A stretch of 8,578 nucleotides of DNA from Gammaproteobacteria bacterium. GTDB lineage: Bacteria; Pseudomonadota; Gammaproteobacteria; S012-40. The notes beneath the pieces are model-generated. The model was not told the DNA's origin. It did not search any database and worked only from the letters and a program-made list of their open reading frames with translations. The DNA lies in assembly GCA_015491615.1 (NCBI GenBank), contig WFVN01000060.1, positions 1 through 8,578 on the forward strand, in the 5' to 3' direction. The position numbers and the translations under genes are program-made. Numbering within the stretch: position 1 is the first letter of the stretch; every line of letters begins with the position of its first letter. This document shows positions 7,068 to 8,578 of the stretch, in pieces.

Positions 7068-7085
7068 GGTGATTATAGCCTCACC
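7068..7085. repeat. Inverted repeat GGTGA-N8-TCACC spanning the -10 box
   Basis: Perfect 5-bp arms at 7068-7072 and 7081-7085 enclose the -10 hexamer almost symmetrically. The placement fits a small operator, but arms of this length can occur by chance and no known regulator is recognised. Confidence 0.35.
7072..7077 (-). promoter_or_regulatory. Candidate -10 element of the lipoprotein operon promoter
   Basis: The minus strand reads TATAAT, a perfect sigma-70 -10 hexamer, in otherwise GC-rich DNA. No good -35 exists at 16-18 nt spacing (best candidates are GCCGCA-like) and there is no TGn extension, so the promoter may need an activator. Transcription would start near 7065 and leave a leader of about 23 nt before the ATG at 7042. 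Confidence 0.5.
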
Positions 7086-7127
7086 ACCCGCTTCTGCGGC
7101 TACCGTTTTCGAGATAGCCCCATCGCC

Positions 7128-8312
7128 TCAGGCCGGCAGGACTTGCCGCAACCGTGCCAACGCCGTCTCCAGTTGTTCCATGCCAGTGGCGAAGGAAAGA
7201 CGCAGATGGCCGGGGGCGCCGAAGGCGCTGCCAGGGACCAGGGCCACTCCCGCCCGCTCCAGGAAGAACTTCCCCAGAGCCAGGTCGTCGGCCAAACCCA
7301 AGCGGTCGATGGCGATGGTGAAGTCGGGAAACAGGTAGAAGGCCCCCTCGGCGGGACGGCAACGCACTCCGGGGAGATCGCTCAGGCCCTTCAGAACAGC
7401 GCCGTGGCGGGCCTTGAACTCCGCCTTTATCTCGTCGATGAAACCCTGGTCGCCGGTGAGGGCGGCGGTGGCGGCGGCCTGGGAGATGGAGGCCGGGTTG
7501 GAGGTGCTCTGCGACTGAATATTCTTCATCGCCTGGATGAGGGCCTTGGGGCCGGCGGCGTAACCGATGCGCCAACCGGTCATGGAATAGGCTTTGGAGA
7601 CCCCGTTCAGGACCACCGTGCGCTCCTTCAGCTCGGGGCAGACGTTGGCGATGTTGCGAAAGCGCGGCTGCCCCCAGAGGATGTGCTCATAGATGTCGTC
7701 GGAAGCGATCACCACCCGCGGGTGGCGCGCCAGCACCGCCCCCAGGGCGCGCAGTTCGTCCTCTGAATAGACCGCGCCGGTAGGGTTGGAGGGGCTGTTG
7801 AGAACGAACAGTCGGGTGGCCGGGGTGAGGGCCGCCTCCAGCCGTTCCGGGGTGATCTTGAAGCCGTCGTCCTGCGTCGCTGGGACGATCACCGGGCGCG
7901 CCCCGGCCAGCTCCACCATGGGCGGATAAGAGACCCAGTAGGGCGCCGGCACGACGACCTCGTCACCGGGACCCAAGAGGGCCTGGCAGAGATTGTAGAA
8001 ACTGTGCTTGCCGCCGCAGGAGACGAGGATCTGATCGAGGCCGTAGTCGAGGTCGTTCTCGCGCCGGAACTTCTCCTGTACCGCCGCCTTCAGCTCGGGG
8101 GTGCCGTCCACCGGGGTGTACTTGGTCTGGCCGGCCTGGATGGCGGCAATGGCGGCTGCCTTGATGTGCTCAGGGGTATCGAAATCGGGCTCGCCGGCGC
8201 CCAGGCCGATGATGTCCTGGCCGGCGTCGCGCAGGGCCTTGGCGCGCGCGGTGAGGGCCAGGGTGGGCGAAGGCTTGAGGTCGTGAACGCGGGGAGAGAG
8301 TGCGATGTCCAA
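7128..8312 (-). CDS. aspC: Aspartate aminotransferase, PLP class I (Ib subgroup)
   Basis: This cytoplasmic, normally dimeric PLP enzyme interconverts aspartate + 2-oxoglutarate and oxaloacetate + glutamate. The 394 residues fit the family. Visible landmarks are GAGEPDFDTPEHI (38-50), CGGK at 99-102 (the Lys corresponds to the acidic-substrate-recognising Lys of Thermus AspAT), PYW (W126 stacks on PLP), SNPTG (N176), DDIYE (D205 pairs with the pyridine N, Y208), the Schiff-base lysine K240 in SKAYSMTGWRIGY, R248, and R371 in HLRLSFA, which binds the substrate carboxylate. Some members of the Ib subgroup also act on prephenate, which cannot be decided by eye. The start is TTG at 8312 (MDIALSPRV), where homologues begin, with GAGG 6 nt upstream and no ATG or GTG available. 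A longer frame to a TTG at 8369 would add 19 residues not seen in the family and cover the promoter. The gene is divergent from uvrB, as in Pseudomonas and relatives. Confidence 0.93.
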   Translation of the reverse strand: MDIALSPRVHDLKPSPTLALTARAKALRDAGQDIIGLGAGEPDFDTPEHIKAAAIAAIQAGQTKYTPVDGTPELKAAVQEKFRRENDLDYGLDQILVSCGGKHSFYNLCQALLGPGDEVVVPAPYWVSYPPMVELAGARPVIVPATQDDGFKITPERLEAALTPATRLFVLNSPSNPTGAVYSEDELRALGAVLARHPRVVIASDDIYEHILWGQPRFRNIANVCPELKERTVVLNGVSKAYSMTGWRIGYAAGPKALIQAMKNIQSQSTSNPASISQAAATAALTGDQGFIDEIKAEFKARHGAVLKGLSDLPGVRCRPAEGAFYLFPDFTIAIDRLGLADDLALGKFFLERAGVALVPGSAFGAPGHLRLSFATGMEQLETALARLRQVLPA

Positions 8313-8318
8313 CGGGGG

Positions 8319-8322
8319 CCTC
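8319..8322 (-). promoter_or_regulatory. Weak ribosome binding site before the TTG start of aspC
   Basis: GAGG on the minus strand lies 6 nt before TTG at 8312-8310. It is short but correctly spaced, and supports this start over the upstream TTG at 8369. Confidence 0.45.
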
Positions 8323-8353
8323 GGATGCGAGAAAACAGGGTCTGAAAAAGGCG

Positions 8354-8369
8354 CTGTAATATACTTCAA
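8354..8369. promoter_or_regulatory. Imperfect LexA (SOS) box at uvrB
   Basis: CTGT-N8-TCAA with an AT-rich core (AATATACT) resembles the gamma/betaproteobacterial LexA operator CTGT-N8-ACAG. The left half is perfect and the right half keeps only the central C and A. It overlaps the candidate uvrB -10, the usual place for SOS repression of uvrB. The E. coli uvrB box is also imperfect. Confidence 0.38.
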
Positions 8370-8386
8370 TTTTTTGTCGATCAGAA
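8358..8386 (-). promoter_or_regulatory. Candidate aspC promoter
   Basis: The minus strand has TATATT (8358-8363, 5/6 to consensus), preceded at 17 nt by TTCTGA (8381-8386, about 3/6 to TTGACA). The start point would be near 8351, giving a leader of about 39 nt to the TTG start. The AT-rich patch stands out from its GC-rich surroundings. Confidence 0.4.
8360..8365 (+). promoter_or_regulatory. Candidate -10 element of the uvrB promoter
   Basis: TATACT (5/6 to consensus) would place the transcript start near 8372 and leave about 30 nt before the uvrB ATG. The -35 position (8337-8342, AGGGTC) is poor. The element overlaps the aspC -10 on the other strand, so polymerase could hardly occupy both promoters at once. 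Confidence 0.4.
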
Positions 8387-8401
8387 CGCCTCACGACCGC
8401 C

Positions 8402-8578
8402 ATGGACAAACCCTTCCGCCTGCACGCCCCCTACCCCCCCGCCGGCGACCAGCCCCAGGCCATCAAGGCGCTGGTGAACGGCCTGGAGGCGGGCGAGGCC
8501 TTCCAGACGCTTCTGGGGGTGACCGGCTCGGGCAAGACCTTCACCATGGCCAACGTCATCGAGCGGGTGCAGCGGCCC
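8402..8578 (+). CDS. uvrB: UvrABC excinuclease subunit B, N-terminal part
   Basis: The first 59 codons are present and the frame runs off the right edge. The sequence MDKPFRLHAPYPPAGDQPQA and the following LLGVTGSGKTFTMANVIE match the UvrB N-terminus, including the Q-like motif GDQPQA and the Walker A motif GVTGSGKT (residues about 40-47). UvrB is the damage-verifying helicase-like subunit of nucleotide excision repair. It is loaded by UvrA and recruits UvrC for incision. The ATG at 8402 matches the family start and no other in-frame start exists in the gap upstream, although no Shine-Dalgarno is visible. The gene diverges from aspC across 89 nt that hold a LexA-like box, consistent with SOS control. 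Most of the protein lies outside the window, so its integrity cannot be judged. Confidence 0.96.
   Translation, partial: MDKPFRLHAPYPPAGDQPQAIKALVNGLEAGEAFQTLLGVTGSGKTFTMANVIERVQRP

Noticed and set aside
7088..7099. CCGC-TTCT-GCGG hairpin after aspC as an intrinsic terminator
   Set aside because: The stem is only 4 bp and no T-run follows on the minus strand, so it cannot be supported as a terminator.
8313..8369. N-terminal extension of the aminotransferase to the TTG at 8369
   Set aside because: The added residues do not resemble homologues, which start at the DIALSPRV region, and the extension would cover the likely promoter.

Overview
The window is GC-rich, tightly packed DNA from a Gram-negative bacterium. 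The kinase architecture, the UvrB N-terminus and the divergent aspartate aminotransferase/uvrB pair all point to a gammaproteobacterium. A Chromatiales-like or other non-enteric lineage seems likely, but a betaproteobacterium is not formally excluded. I see no mobile element, tRNA, rRNA or CRISPR array.

The left part (1-2722, + strand) is a signalling unit. The last 39 codons of what looks like a periplasmic substrate-binding protein (COG2984/PF04392 type) overlap by ATGA with a complete 867-residue hybrid sensor kinase. The kinase has full BarA/GacS architecture: two membrane segments, periplasmic sensor, HAMP, HisKA, HATPase, a degenerate receiver, an intact receiver and an HPt domain. The response regulator that would accept the phosphoryl group is not in the window.

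The middle (2741-7042, - strand, convergent to the kinase) is a run of five envelope genes. Read in transcription order from the right they are: an LPP20-family lipoprotein, an LpoB-family lipoprotein, a COG3014 TPR lipoprotein, a second and longer LPP20-type lipoprotein, and a YgiM-type SH3/coiled-coil/membrane-anchor protein. The first four have lipoboxes and are separated by only 18, 3 and 4 nt, so they are almost certainly one operon. ygiM follows after 92 nt. A perfect TATAAT lies just upstream of the first gene, inside a short inverted repeat. The set looks like an outer-membrane/peptidoglycan assembly whose joint role is undescribed as far as I can tell.

The right part (7128-8578) holds a class I aspartate aminotransferase on the - strand, with a TTG start, and the first 59 codons of uvrB on the + strand, diverging from an 89-nt AT-rich gap. 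That gap contains overlapping candidate -10 elements for both genes and an imperfect LexA-like box.

No stretch over 300 bases lacks a gene. The larger gaps are 3401-3492 (no convincing promoter or terminator seen), 7043-7127 (promoter) and 8313-8401 (divergent promoters). The most noteworthy points are the binding-protein/BarA-type kinase coupling, the four-lipoprotein operon with two LPP20 paralogues, and an LpoB homologue that lacks the long proline-rich tether of E. coli LpoB.
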